From assembly GCA_003024985.2 (NCBI GenBank), contig PXIH01S0001512.1: a stretch of DNA of 12,887 nucleotides. One strand, 5' to 3'. Positions within the stretch are counted from its first letter, which is position 1. Every line of letters begins with the position of its first letter. The notes under the pieces were generated by a model. The model saw only the letters and a list, made by a program, of their open reading frames with translations, was not told the origin of the DNA and searched no databases. A program made the position numbers and the translations under genes. Below, piece by piece: positions 1 to 8,572 of this stretch. The DNA comes from Euperipatoides rowelli (taxonomy: Eukaryota > Onychophora > Udeonychophora > Euonychophora > Peripatopsidae).

Positions 1-1262
1 GGTAAAAGCTATAAGTTGAAAAAGTCAGGTTCGAGTTTATTATATACATTCAATCTCAAAATTTGCTATGAAATCATTGCCAAAGTGATGAAAGTGTATA
101 TCAACTGATTTTTATTTATCTTTAACAGCTAAATGCAGATTTGTTTCTTGTTATTTTGAAACTAATACTTCTGGAACCTACCAGGTTATAGCCTATAAAA
201 AAAATTAAGGCTTGGCCAAATAAACTTCTACAAATTTATCAGTAGCAGCACATTTCTTTCCATATTATGACTTGGAAATTCTCATAAAACCAACTACCGT
301 ATTCCAATTATTATGTATTTTAAACCTGCTGAATTTTGTTACATTATTGTTTATTTTATAATTTACATGATCACAGGATTAAACCATAAAGTTTCAGAAT
401 AAGACCACAAAATTGAAAGTTAATGTGGGAAGAAACTAGTAAATTAAATAGTTTAACCCATGAATACAAATAATTAGAAAAGATTTATTATTTAGTAAAA
501 AAAATAAGTATCAAGATTTTTCTTTGAAATGGAATTGAAACATGTCAAAAATAAGAAAACTAGTTTTCAGAGCTGTCATGTGGAAAATTAACTTTGTATA
601 TTAGGTATTAAATTCACTGAATTGCTGTTATAGAATAGATTTATTATAATAAATCTTTAACTATAAAATATACAAAGAGCACATAATCAAATACATAATC
701 CGTTTTCTTTATCTTCAGTCAAGTTGTTTGTTATAAGCTTCTCAGAGTCAGATTGCTTTGACATGTTTACCACTATTCAATTACTAATAATTGCAACAAA
801 TAGCATTAATTCACTTTAATTTTTTTTTTTTTTGCCAAAATGAGATTCAATATTCTCATTACATATAAGTTGGACACATTATAATCTATTATCCATTTAT
901 ATAATATAGAGGGATTTTTTTTTCAATAAACATTTTCTAGGGCTCTATATGATTATTTTTAGGTTAGGGATTATAGCATTGGGTATATACTGTACTTGAT
1001 CTCCTATAGCTAAATTCAGGCATGACACTGTGTTTAGGATATGATTTGAAATATTGATTATATGCTGAATACATTTGTCTGAAGTTTTTATATGACATAT
1101 TACCAAAGGTTAATTTGAACATTTCTGTCAATATGTAAATAAAGAACCTAACAGCAATACCCCTGAATTTTAAATCACTTATCATGGATTGGGCTCAGTG
1201 GATCACTAGGACATGTCAAACATATTTCAGAGGTTTTTTTGGTGAGTGATTAAATAATAAAC
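1..1262. other. AT-rich stretch without recognisable gene
   Basis: No coding region with family features could be read on either strand. The sequence is AT-rich, with homopolymer T runs near 820-834 and 915-923 and short A runs. The only open frame of note (964-1185, minus, 73 codons) shows no domain, no low-complexity bias and no conserved motif, and I treat it as chance. The right edge is placed where composition changes just before the CRE palindrome at 1271; the true start of the downstream LINE could lie anywhere from roughly 1190 to 1270. Confidence 0.6.
637..656. repeat. Perfect 20-bp palindrome
   Basis: AGATTTATTATAATAAATCT reads identically on both strands. It has no spacer, so it would extrude as a cruciform or fold only with a strained loop. 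It lies in non-coding AT-rich DNA, and no flanking duplication or second copy was seen. Such AT palindromes arise by chance more easily in AT-rich genomes, so no function is proposed. Confidence 0.85.
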
Positions 1263-1486
1263 TACACAGATGACGTCACGCCTGGATAAACGAAAGGCAC
1301 CCGGGAGTTTGTCATTCTGTGAAAATTATCAAGTTATAACTATTATACAATTTTTAATTTAATTTTTGTTAATGGAAGTAAGCACAGACTTTCCATCAAG
1401 GTAAGTTATTGTGTATTTTTGCATTTTATATGTTGTATTGCTGGATGTTGGGCATTTAATCAAGTCAATATTGAATTATATTTGAA
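1263..1486 (+). promoter_or_regulatory. Putative LINE 5' UTR / internal promoter
   Basis: A palindromic CRE/ATF site, TGACGTCA, lies at 1271-1278, followed by a locally GC-richer patch to about 1320. An upstream ATG at 1372 opens a ten-codon frame ending in TAA. The frame runs through CAAG|GTAAGT at 1397-1406, a textbook splice donor. ORF1 starts at 1487, after an in-frame stop at 1472. LINE promoters are internal and often carry bZIP sites, so a promoter role is plausible but inferred. No acceptor partnering the donor was established. Confidence 0.4.
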
Positions 1487-2576
1487 ATGGATTCTAGCAA
1501 CGTTTCCCACAGTGCTCAGTCAACCTATAGTGTACTGTACTGTATCATTCAGGCCTTATGCAGGTTAGTGGTTGTTACTCACGTTGCTGTCATGAGTGTT
1601 TTGAATTCATTGGCATCTATCAACACTTTAAAAGACTCTATTATTAATTCTTTTAACAACTATGCGTCTCTAGCAACCAACAATTCTGATGTGTTTGTGG
1701 TTGTTAATGCAAGTTATAAATACCAGACATTTTTGTTGCAAAGCTTAATTGACGTGGCAGATGCCGCTGGTGTTATCAAACAGCTTAACAAATATTCTAG
1801 ATTAAATATTCAGGCTTATCATTTCGTGGCTTTCAAAACTGCGGAAGCCATGGAAATTTTTAAAAAGTCTTTTGCGCGGCTAGATGAAAACTATGTTTTT
1901 TTTGCAAGTGCAGTGACTAATTCTAGAGTCGTCAAATTTTCAGTATTATGGATACCTGCACGGGTAGTTTTGGCAGAGATGAGGTACTATTGCAGTCATT
2001 TGGTAAGGTGTTAATCCTTAAGCCCACCATAAAACAGCTAAAAGAAAATGTGTTTATGTCCATATCGACTGTATATGGAACAATTCAGCTATTTGAAATT
2101 GTAAACATATTTGAGTTACTGTATGCATTGAAAATAAGTGCTTCGCTTCGAGGCTGGCTGTCTATTTTAGGACGCCCGCCAGCTTGTTACCGCTGTAAAA
2201 CTACATCTCACAGTGTAAAGTTATGTCCATATAAGTGGTGTTCTTCATGTAAATCGCTTCAGATAAGGAACCAACATGGATGCTTTAAATCTTACAGTGA
2301 TGCATTAAAGGGTGATTCTNTNCTTGAAGAGAATCAGTCAANGATGGTNNATNNTTNCCCTNCTANTCAGGATTTATTTTCATATGAGGATCCCCCTGTT
2401 GATGTATTGCAGCACACACACCCGCTTATCAGGATCAGGTATCTTCTTTAAAGTCATCTGGAGTGGAATTTTCTGAGGCTGTGGATGACGATTTGGATCC
2501 TAATATATGCAATGATTGCCAAGTTTTACCTGGGGATGGAGGTCCTCCTTTAAGTGATTGTAATGACTCGAGTTAG
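1487..2576 (+). pseudogene. LINE ORF1 (nucleic-acid-binding, CCHC zinc-knuckle protein), frameshifted
   Basis: ORF1 proteins of L1/Tx1-type LINEs bind the element's RNA and form the cytoplasmic RNP. The reading starts at ATG 1487, the first after a stop at 1472, and runs in one frame to about 1960. It then shifts to a second frame (about 1960-2408) and to a third (2409 to TAG at 2574). Before the first shift there is an RRM-like tract (YVFFASAV near 1894, then VVKFSVLWIPARV); after it, DEVLLQSFGKVL continues the same kind of domain. A CX2CX4HX4C knuckle lies at 2185-2226, followed by a second cluster CX2CX8HXC at 2239-2283. The C-terminal tail (2440-2573) is acidic. The third-frame shift coincides with a CACACACA run near 2413, a likely slippage site. 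Ten Ns at 2320-2366 blur the sequence between knuckle and tail. Total about 360 codons. ORF1 identity is fairly secure; the exact LINE clade is inferred. Confidence 0.72.
2320..2366. other. Cluster of ten ambiguous bases (N) inside ORF1
   Basis: Ns fall at 2320, 2322, 2342, 2349, 2350, 2353, 2354, 2357, 2362 and 2366, singly or in pairs rather than as a gap of fixed length. This pattern fits consensus disagreement between reads of similar repeat copies, or failed base calls. The reading frame across it cannot be trusted. Another lone N lies at 4382. Confidence 0.9.
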
Positions 2577-3397
2577 GAAGGGGGGGGGGGGGGATAAAAA
2601 GTTTAAACTTAATTAATAGTAAACTTTTTCATGTTGATATTCTAGTAAGTGGTTCAAAAACAGGTATTTATTTAATTTTTCTTTTTCTATCTATGAAATG
2701 GTATGAGGGCACCAATTATTGCTCTTTGCCACCTTTAGACAATAATTATTGGTCCTGTTATGGGGCTATTTTTCAGTTTTATCTTGAAGGGAAAGGGGTC
2801 TGGGACTATTTTTCAATTGTTGTTTATTCTTTAATCTTTTTTGTTTTTTGACAGGTAAGGGAGGGGGATCTTTTAATAACAAAGGGTCAAGTATTTGGAG
2901 AATATGCTTGGTTGTTGTATACAATTTTTTTTTTAAACGATAGTTTATTTGTTTGCCATCGTTTTTTGATATGTTGTTTCCTCCAGGATCAATGTGTGAT
3001 ACAGTATTTTGGGCAGGGGGTATTTATTATTTCACAGTCTATTCTGATAAAATGTTTTGCATTCTTTTGATAAAAAGAATTCTCAGGCTGGCTATTGGGT
3101 ATGGATACTGGGGAGGGTTTATAACTATGAGTTATGCACAATATCTGGTAATTTTTGGAATATTTATCATGCTTATTGGTATATACTAAAAGGTTATTTT
3201 TTTGTTATTGTTTTTTTCATTTTTTGATGGAAACTGTGTGGTAAAAAAGGGGGGTGAGGGGGCGAATGGGGTTTCTGATAGCCACTTCTGTGTTATTTCA
3301 GGGGGTATTTTTGTATTGTATTGATTGGTCCCTAATTTGTTAAGGTATTTGGAGTTTTCATTGCTGGGGGGGGGGGGGGGGGGGNCCCCCCCCCCCN

Positions 3398-3451
<54 letters not shown>

Positions 3452-3464
3452 TTTCTAACTTGAC
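2577..3464 (+). other. G/T-rich inter-ORF spacer of the LINE
   Basis: The 888 bases between the ORF1 stop and the first candidate ORF2 ATG show strong strand asymmetry: many G runs and T runs on the + strand and few C. G runs include 2581-2593 (13 G), a GGGAAAGGGGTCTGGG block near 2789, and three runs at 3249-3271. The phrase CTATTTTTCA preceded by GGG occurs twice (near 2765 and 2806). A 78-codon hydrophobic frame (2953-3189) is open but shows no motif and follows from T-rich composition. This could be a genuine long inter-ORF region, or a separate T/G-rich insertion; the sequence alone does not decide. Confidence 0.55.
3366..3450. repeat. Homopolymer block: G19-N-C11-N-T53
   Basis: Nineteen G, one N, eleven C, one N and fifty-three T follow each other without intervening sequence. 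A natural tract can have one long homopolymer, but three different ones separated by single Ns look like an assembly or consensus artefact, for example a bridged gap. It lies immediately upstream of ORF2, so the true distance between ORF1 and ORF2 is unknown. Confidence 0.85.
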
Positions 3465-4264
3465 ATGGGCAGTGACACTATAGACCTTAATTTTGCATCA
3501 TTGAATATAGGGTATGAATGCATTCAGGAAAAAGAAACAGCTACTAGGTTTCTTACTTAAAAATCAGATTGATATATGTATAGTGCAGGAGACTAAGCTC
3601 TGTAACCGAGGAAGGGTAGGGGGCTAAATTTGGTAGTTCTTGAATACCATTTTTCAAGGTAAGGCTCAAAAAAACCTGTAAAGGAGTAATGGTGTTGGTA
3701 TCTAAGTGATAGGTTGTATCCAATGTTAAGCTTCTCAAGGCTAATTCTAGGTAAATTATCATGTCCTTTTTTTATAATGGGCAGAAGGTAATGATGGTAA
3801 ATTACTATACACCCAACTCCCTAGCTCACAATCGCTTGGTCTTCTCTGAATTAGTCCAGAATGTGAATGTTGATCATGATTTGTTAATTGTAGCCAGTGA
3901 CTTAAAAAATGGGAAATTACTGGAGGATTAATTTTTTAGGGTGCAGTTTGCTAGACTTCTGATTAGTGTCGCCCATCAGGTAGGACTTCAGCATATACCA
4001 ACCAATTATGCAGCTACACCCAACGTGTTAGACTATGTTTTAGTGACAAATGGTTCTTATGTGAATATGGAGTTGTGTATTCAACCCATACCCTTTTCTG
4101 ACCATGCTGCACTGGTGTTCTCCTTGAGGCCCAAGCTTTCTCTTACTATACCTATTTATGCAGTATTCCGAAAGCACCCCTTTATATCTCATGGGCTACT
4201 GCTGAAAGAGCAATTTTTCTCAGATGTTTATATCCAGCTCATGCTCTACTGTTTGAAGACTTAG
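3465..4264 (+). pseudogene. LINE ORF2, endonuclease/exonuclease/phosphatase domain, broken
   Basis: This domain nicks target DNA to start target-primed reverse transcription. The candidate start is ATG 3465; LNFASLNI follows, then a +1 shift into the frame with ATG 3514. That frame carries NQIDICIVQETKL, whose Glu (3589-3591) is the expected metal ligand. About 3610-3760 is degraded. A third frame from 3761 continues with a VNYYTPNS block and DLLIVASDLKN near 3875; the usual GDFN motif reads SDLKN, so the Gly is Ser and the Phe is Leu with Lys inserted before Asn. A TAA near 3930 interrupts it. The C-terminal SDH triad, needed for catalysis in this family, is intact at 4097-4105 and followed by AALVFSL. 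The first frame ends at TAG 4262. Frameshifts, stops and the altered GDFN motif make it inactive. Confidence 0.75.
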
Positions 4265-4412
4265 ACTACAATAATTATATGGATTTTTGTTATATCTTTA
4301 TGTATAACAAATAAACATAGAGATTAGATAGGAAATTGAACAACTATTTAATTAAAATATTTAAAGTAACGGGACAGTCCTNGAGATACAGTTCTAAGCA
4401 GTATCAAAGTTA
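4265..4412 (+). other. Degraded ORF2 linker, no readable domain
   Basis: AT-rich remnant between the endonuclease and the pre-RT linker of ORF2, with stops in every frame and one N at 4382. In intact elements this position holds the poorly conserved linker, so weak recognisability is expected. Confidence 0.5.
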
Positions 4413-6115
4413 ATGATCTTGTGTGATATTATCATGATCACCACAATTTTAAATTTTTTTTTTACTCAAACATATTTAAATGGTTGTAACATTTGGAGAA
4501 CTGAGAAGTATCATAGGTTGGATGAGTTAGACAATGTAATTGCCCATATGAGGAACATTAATAGAGAGGGTATACCTTTTTTTATTCGTTGCGCTCACGA
4601 ACATGCATGCATATATAAAAAGATTCAGGATACTCGATATTTAAGGAAGAAAATAAAATTGCAGCAAGTAAGGGTGAAATTACAGTGCTTAGGACCTCTT
4701 TCTATTTCAAGAAAAATGTTGTGCCTCCAATTCTATCCTTATATGATGGCCATAATGAGATGACCAGACTAGAAATGATAAATCATATCTATGATTATTT
4801 TAGAGAGACTTTCAGATCTGCAGCAGTTGATCCTGATTTTGTGTCATTGGCATCTTTTCCTATTTCGCCTGATGCTGATCCTAATTACAATGTTGATATT
4901 AATGATGGAGTGTTGGCCAGTGCTATAAAGAGTTTAAATCGGGGAAGTTCTCCTGGACCTGACTTGGTGACTGTTCATCTCACATGTGTTTATTCCAAAT
5001 TTGGTCAGGTTGTTTAATCTCTGGATAACTGAATCCTACATTTACTCAAATATTGTACATCTTATATGGTCCTTCATCAGAAAAAAGTAGTGGCTCAGGA
5101 GCGGCATTTAAAAGCATATCTGACACCAGGCCTAAAAATACCAGAATATGGTAACTAGGCTGTATGCACAAATTATAAACGATTGTTTAAATTGGGTCTT
5201 TGGTAATTTACTACCGCCTTATCACTTTGCTATCAAAGCAAGTCCATACATGTGCCTATAATATTATTGCAGCAGGCGATTCATATGGTTAAGTTAACTA
5301 ATGATAATAGTTTGACCATCATTTTTGTGGACCTTCACAAAGCATTTGATTTTGTTAGCCATCAGTACCTAGTCAGCAGGATTATTAATTTATTTGGTCA
5401 CTCCAGTCTTGCAAGGGGACTTTTAAATTACTTTGCAACAAATTCATTTCTATAAAATATAAAGGTAAATTAGCTGTAAAAAGGGGCATCACCCAGGGCT
5501 CTCCCCTGAGCATGAACCTCTTCGCCATTTACATTGACTAACTTATATCTAATCTGGCCAATTTAAATTTTGGAATTTTCTTTCCATTTTTGAATTCTAG
5601 GATCCCCATAGCATCCTTTGTGGAATTTTCTTGGAAAATCGGGCTAATTTGCCAGTAGTTATGAAGGTAATTAAGGATTTTGTCACAATTACGGGATCTA
5701 TTGTGAATGATACTAAGATGTCGGTATGGTTTCCTTCAACAAATGTGGCCGATCGTACTAGGTGAGGTTCGGTTCTGGGGAGATACCTGGGTGTTCCTTT
5801 CCCTTTTGAGGGTATTGTCGCCGAAATGCTATTCAGGGTAACATATTAGTGTATTTTGGTTTTGTTAAAATGCAATTAGAGGGGAAATATATTTCCTTGG
5901 CCACTAAGGTCAAGAGAGTTAATGTGTACCTTTTTTTCAAAACTTTACTACTTTGTACCTCATTTTGTATTCTCTAAGGGATTCATTGCTAAATTATATA
6001 GTATTGTACATAGAATACTATGGGATACAAAGTTAATACCTGTATCCAGGTTTAGGCTTAACAAGTTCCTGAGAAATGGGGGATTAGGGCTTCATGAAGT
6101 AAATTATTTGATTAG
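4413..6115 (+). pseudogene. LINE ORF2, reverse transcriptase domain, broken and with altered active site
   Basis: The domain copies LINE RNA at the nicked target. The pre-RT linker (RLDELDNVIAHM near 4517) passes by a frameshift near 4685 into FKKNVVPPILSLYDG. The RT N-terminal motif SSPGPD lies at 4946-4963. Motif A, FVDLHKAFD with the catalytic Asp at 5330-5332, is intact. Motif B, RGITQGSPLS, lies at 5482-5511 after another frameshift and is well kept; TAA follows at 5536. Motif C should give a [Y/F]xDD near 5617-5631, but the frame reads SFVEFSWKIGLIC, so the two catalytic Asp are absent. Beyond it come a thumb-like VMKVIKDFVTITGS block in a new frame (from 5658), YLGVPF near 5791, and the post-RT block ending RNGGLGLHEVNYLIS, where the copia insertion cuts in at 6115. 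At least five frameshifts or stops. Fingers and palm between 5020 and 5250 are poorly preserved. Confidence 0.78.
6111..6115. repeat. Target-site duplication ATTAG, left copy
   Basis: The five bases directly before the TGT of the 5' LTR are ATTAG; the same five follow the ACA of the 3' LTR. Five base pairs is the usual copia-group duplication length. The pair fixes both ends of the element and shows one clean integration into LINE ORF2. Confidence 0.93.
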
Positions 6116-6326
6116 TGTAGGCTAAATATAACAATGCCCTCTAGTGAACTCAAGCGCTCATGCACTGTTTGTAATAAATGTATATACTGTACAGAGATTC
6201 GAATATCATGAACCTTGCTGTTACTTAAATGTTCTTATGCTGAAGTTACCTTATTTACTTATATAAATATGTTTACTTTATTCCTGCCTATGTTTCCTCA
6301 ATTCCACTGCGCGTATTAACTCAACA
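6116..6326 (+). repeat. Copia 5' LTR (211 bp)
   Basis: Begins TGTAGG and ends CTCAACA. It matches 8573-8776 over its whole length except for a few indels, including 4-5 bases near the start and an AT dinucleotide after the TATAAAT box. That TATA-like box (6262-6268) is followed by TTTACTTTA and a pyrimidine-rich tract, consistent with a compact U3-R-U5. Short LTRs are common in animal copia elements. Confidence 0.95.
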
Positions 6327-6327
6327 A

Positions 6328-6342
6328 GGGTTATGGGCCCAG
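6328..6342 (+). other. Copia primer binding site, initiator tRNA-Met anticodon-arm type
   Basis: GGGTTATGGGCCCAG starts one base after the LTR end. It is complementary to CUGGGCCCAUAACCC, the anticodon stem-loop of eukaryotic initiator tRNA-Met, including the CAU anticodon. Known: Drosophila copia primes minus-strand synthesis with a cleaved 5' half of tRNA-iMet through this same internal region, not the tRNA 3' end. The match here is 15 of 15 to the animal tRNA-iMet sequence as I know it. Confidence 0.9.
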
Positions 6343-6425
6343 ACCAAAACTAAATTAGCCCTGTCAAGTCTACTTAATGAAAAAAAAACTGAATCTAAAT
6401 CGAACGATAGAATCAAGTAAAAAGA

Positions 6426-7120
6426 ATGTCGGAAAATAAAAGTTTAATCAGCAAAATAAACGGGACAAACTACTCATCATGATCCTATCAGATGAAGATG
6501 AAACTAATCAACAATGACTTGTGGTAAACAATAGATCCAGGGGAAACAAGGCCAAGTGATGATGAGAAAGACGATGTTAAACAAAAATACAACTTGAGAC
6601 AAGGTAAAATGTTTAGCGAAAATCACACTTTCTATCTGCGATGAACAGCAGATGCACATTAGGCATCTGAACTCAGCAAAGGAAGTTTGGATAGAATTAG
6701 AAAGACTATGATTATGGAGAAAGTTACACTCCCAAGCCTTCAATGATTACGACTCTATGGAAAGCTATTTAGGCAGATAAACTTAACTGTAGCAGAACTA
6801 AACAATATTGGAGTTAATATTGAAGACGGAGATCTAGCGATGACAATCTTATGCGGCTTACCTGATGATTGGGACATTGTATGATCAGCCCTATGTAACC
6901 TACTGGAGATAGACTTCACATGCGCTACAATAAAAAGCAGATTGATCGTGGAATATTCAAGATGCTCTGAAAATAATAAAATTAAACAGACGGCTATATT
7001 TATAAGGCCAAATATTGATAAGAAATCAGCCAAAGAAAAAAAAAAGATTATCGCAATAAAACAAACATCCAATGTTTTAAATGCAGAGGTACAGGACATT
7101 TTGCTAAAGACTGCCCATGA
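6426..7120 (+). pseudogene. Copia gag remnant with CCHC zinc knuckle
   Basis: Gag forms the virus-like particle core and packages element RNA. The start is ATG 6426: MSENKSLISKINGTNYSS followed by TGA where copia gags normally have Trp, then KMKLINNDLW and a TAA. The middle reads in different frames: HIRHLNSAKEVWIELER (about 6652-6702) resembles the copia gag/UBN2 domain, and VAELNNIGVNIEDGDLAM then LCGLPDDWD (from 6789) is the conserved gag block. The knuckle, CX2CX4HX4C (CFKCRGTGHFAKDC), lies at 7073-7114 in yet another frame and ends at TGA 7118. About 230 codons altogether, with four or more breaks. Domain content and position after the primer site make the identity firm; the protein cannot be made whole from this copy. 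Confidence 0.85.
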
Positions 7121-7171
7121 AAAACTAAAATAATAAAAAGCTAAAATAAAAAATAATTTCTAACAGCTGAT

Positions 7172-7436
7172 ATGAATGTGAACTGTGGCACAATTATTAA
7201 AAATGATAATATCTGGATTATCGACTCAGGCGCAACCCACCACATGACGCTGAATAAAAACTATTTTACAACACTGAATGAAAATATTTCCATTTAAAAC
7301 ATTTTGATGGCAGATGGATCTACAACTCCAGCCACAGGAAAAGGCACAGTAAATGCTAAAATAATAAGCAATAACATTAATAATATATCATTTTTTCAAG
7401 CAATAAATACATTATTGGTTTCAGGACAAACATAAC
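7172..7436 (+). pseudogene. Copia aspartic protease remnant
   Basis: Retropepsin that cleaves the gag-pol polyprotein. A frame from ATG 7172 carries WIIDSGATHHMT with the catalytic DSGA at 7223-7234, and a stop follows within about 25 codons (near 7296). The flap-side block MADGSTTPATGKGTV (from about 7307) fits the expected spacing. TAA near 7432 ends the readable region. The frame is the same as the zinc knuckle's, so gag and protease were probably one polyprotein. Inactive through stops. Confidence 0.82.
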
Positions 7437-7472
7437 ATCTTATCAGTCATCAAACTAATAAATAATAATAAA

Positions 7473-7790
7473 AATGTTGTATTTAATAAAAAAGGCTGCT
7501 ATATATATGATGCACAAGAAAGAAAACTGCAAATCAAAGCAGAAAGAATAGGAAAATTATATACCATTAAAACGGAACCCAAATCATCAAGTAAAGGGAA
7601 TAATGTATATCTGACTTATAAGGATATCAAAATAAAATCATTGGATTTATGCATGTAAATAAAAAGTAAATTGTAAAAATGTATAATAGGAATATATTAA
7701 GAGGATTAGATTGCAAAATATCTGAACCAACTCCTTGCAATGACTGCCAAATAGGAAAATCTAGACGTCAACCCGTTCCCAAAAATGATA
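7473..7790 (+). pseudogene. Copia integrase N-terminal (GAG-pre-integrase) zinc-binding region, broken
   Basis: NVVFNKKGCYIYDA (7473 on), then ERIGKLYTI, is the conserved stretch before the integrase HHCC finger. The frame ends at TAA 7656, and the two expected His (usual LWHxRxGHxN) are mostly lost: only an LCM/HVN remnant is seen around 7650-7665. The two Cys are intact in a second frame: CNDCQIGKSRRQP from 7736. The domain binds one zinc in working copies; this one lacks the His half and carries at least one frameshift. Confidence 0.75.
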
Positions 7791-7821
7791 CAAATAAAAT
7801 AATAATGAAATACTATACCTA

Positions 7822-8525
7822 GTGCATATGGATCTCATGGGGCCGATAGACACTATGAGTTGGGGAAAAGCACGTTATACCTAACTATAATAGATCATGC
7901 TAGTAGATATACGTATGTATACTTCCTAAAGAAAAAAGAAGAGACTCTTGAAACCTTCAAAACATGGAAAACTCAGTTTGAAAAACAGACTGGGAAATTT
8001 CTAAAAATTGTAAGGACAGATAATGGACTAAAATACTGTTCAAAAGAATGGGATACATTTTGTGACAAACACAGTATCATTCATGAAAAAATAATGGTAT
8101 ATACTCCAGAACAGAATGGGACAGCGGAAAGAATGAATAGAACTTTGCTGGACCTAGTAAGATGTCAAATGAACACCAACCTATTCCAAAAAGCAGCATG
8201 GGCAGAACTGATTTACAAAGCTGCATACATAAAAAAAATGCCCACACAAGAGGATACTGATGCTAACAAGACAACATCAACACCAGAGGAAGATACAACT
8301 GACAAACAAGACATAGCAGAGACAAAGAAAGGAAGGCTCAAGAAAACAAAAGAAATAGAAGAAAAAAGTCATCAAATGACACTAAGACCAAGAGAAGAAA
8401 ACAACAACACATACCAAGAAACCAACCCTAATCCACACAAAGAGGCAATAAATCCAACTGAAGCAAGCAAATGGATTGAACCCAATAAGTCACATAAAAA
8501 AAAAAAATTAGGGGGCCTAGATTGA
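7822..8525 (+). pseudogene. Copia integrase core fused to RT-start and pol-end remnants
   Basis: Integrase inserts the cDNA into host DNA. The first catalytic Asp lies in VHMDLMGPI (Asp 7831-7833), one frame off. After a shift at about 7858 a 221-codon uninterrupted frame (7860-8525) carries the second Asp in VRTDNGLKYCS (8019-8021) and Glu in NGTAERMNRTLLD (8127-8129), exactly 35 residues apart: a D,D-35-E core. WAELIYKAAYIK follows, as in copia integrases, then the C-terminal domain is cut at an A run (8231-8238). A Thr/Glu/Lys-rich linker leads to LRPR and EAINPTEASKWIE, which match the very start of a copia RT. This jumps at a second A run (8497-8508) to KLGGLD, resembling the end of pol. 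RT and RNase H are therefore deleted, not just diverged. It is the best-preserved coding stretch in the window. Confidence 0.85.
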
Positions 8526-8561
8526 CTTAGTGAGAAATAACATCTCAAGAATATATATTTC

Positions 8562-8570
8562 AAGGGGGGA
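8562..8570 (+). other. Copia polypurine tract
   Basis: AAGGGGGGA lies two bases before the TGT of the 3' LTR, where the RNase H-resistant plus-strand primer is expected. Together with the intact primer binding site and LTRs, it means the cis signals for reverse transcription are retained although the enzymes are lost. Confidence 0.85.
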
Positions 8571-8572
8571 TT

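Noticed and set aside
964-1185. 73-codon open frame on the minus strand
   Set aside because: No recognised motif, no neighbouring coding signal, and typical of chance frames in AT-rich DNA.
2953-3189. 78-codon hydrophobic frame, possible membrane protein
   Set aside because: Hydrophobicity follows from T-rich codons; it lies in the LINE inter-ORF spacer and shows no family pattern.
3553-3762. 69-codon minus-strand frame
   Set aside because: Lies opposite the LINE endonuclease region and is a shadow of that coding strand.
6504-7099. Two minus-strand frames of 79 and 114 codons
   Set aside because: Both are antisense to the copia gag remnant, where the + strand has gag and zinc-knuckle motifs.
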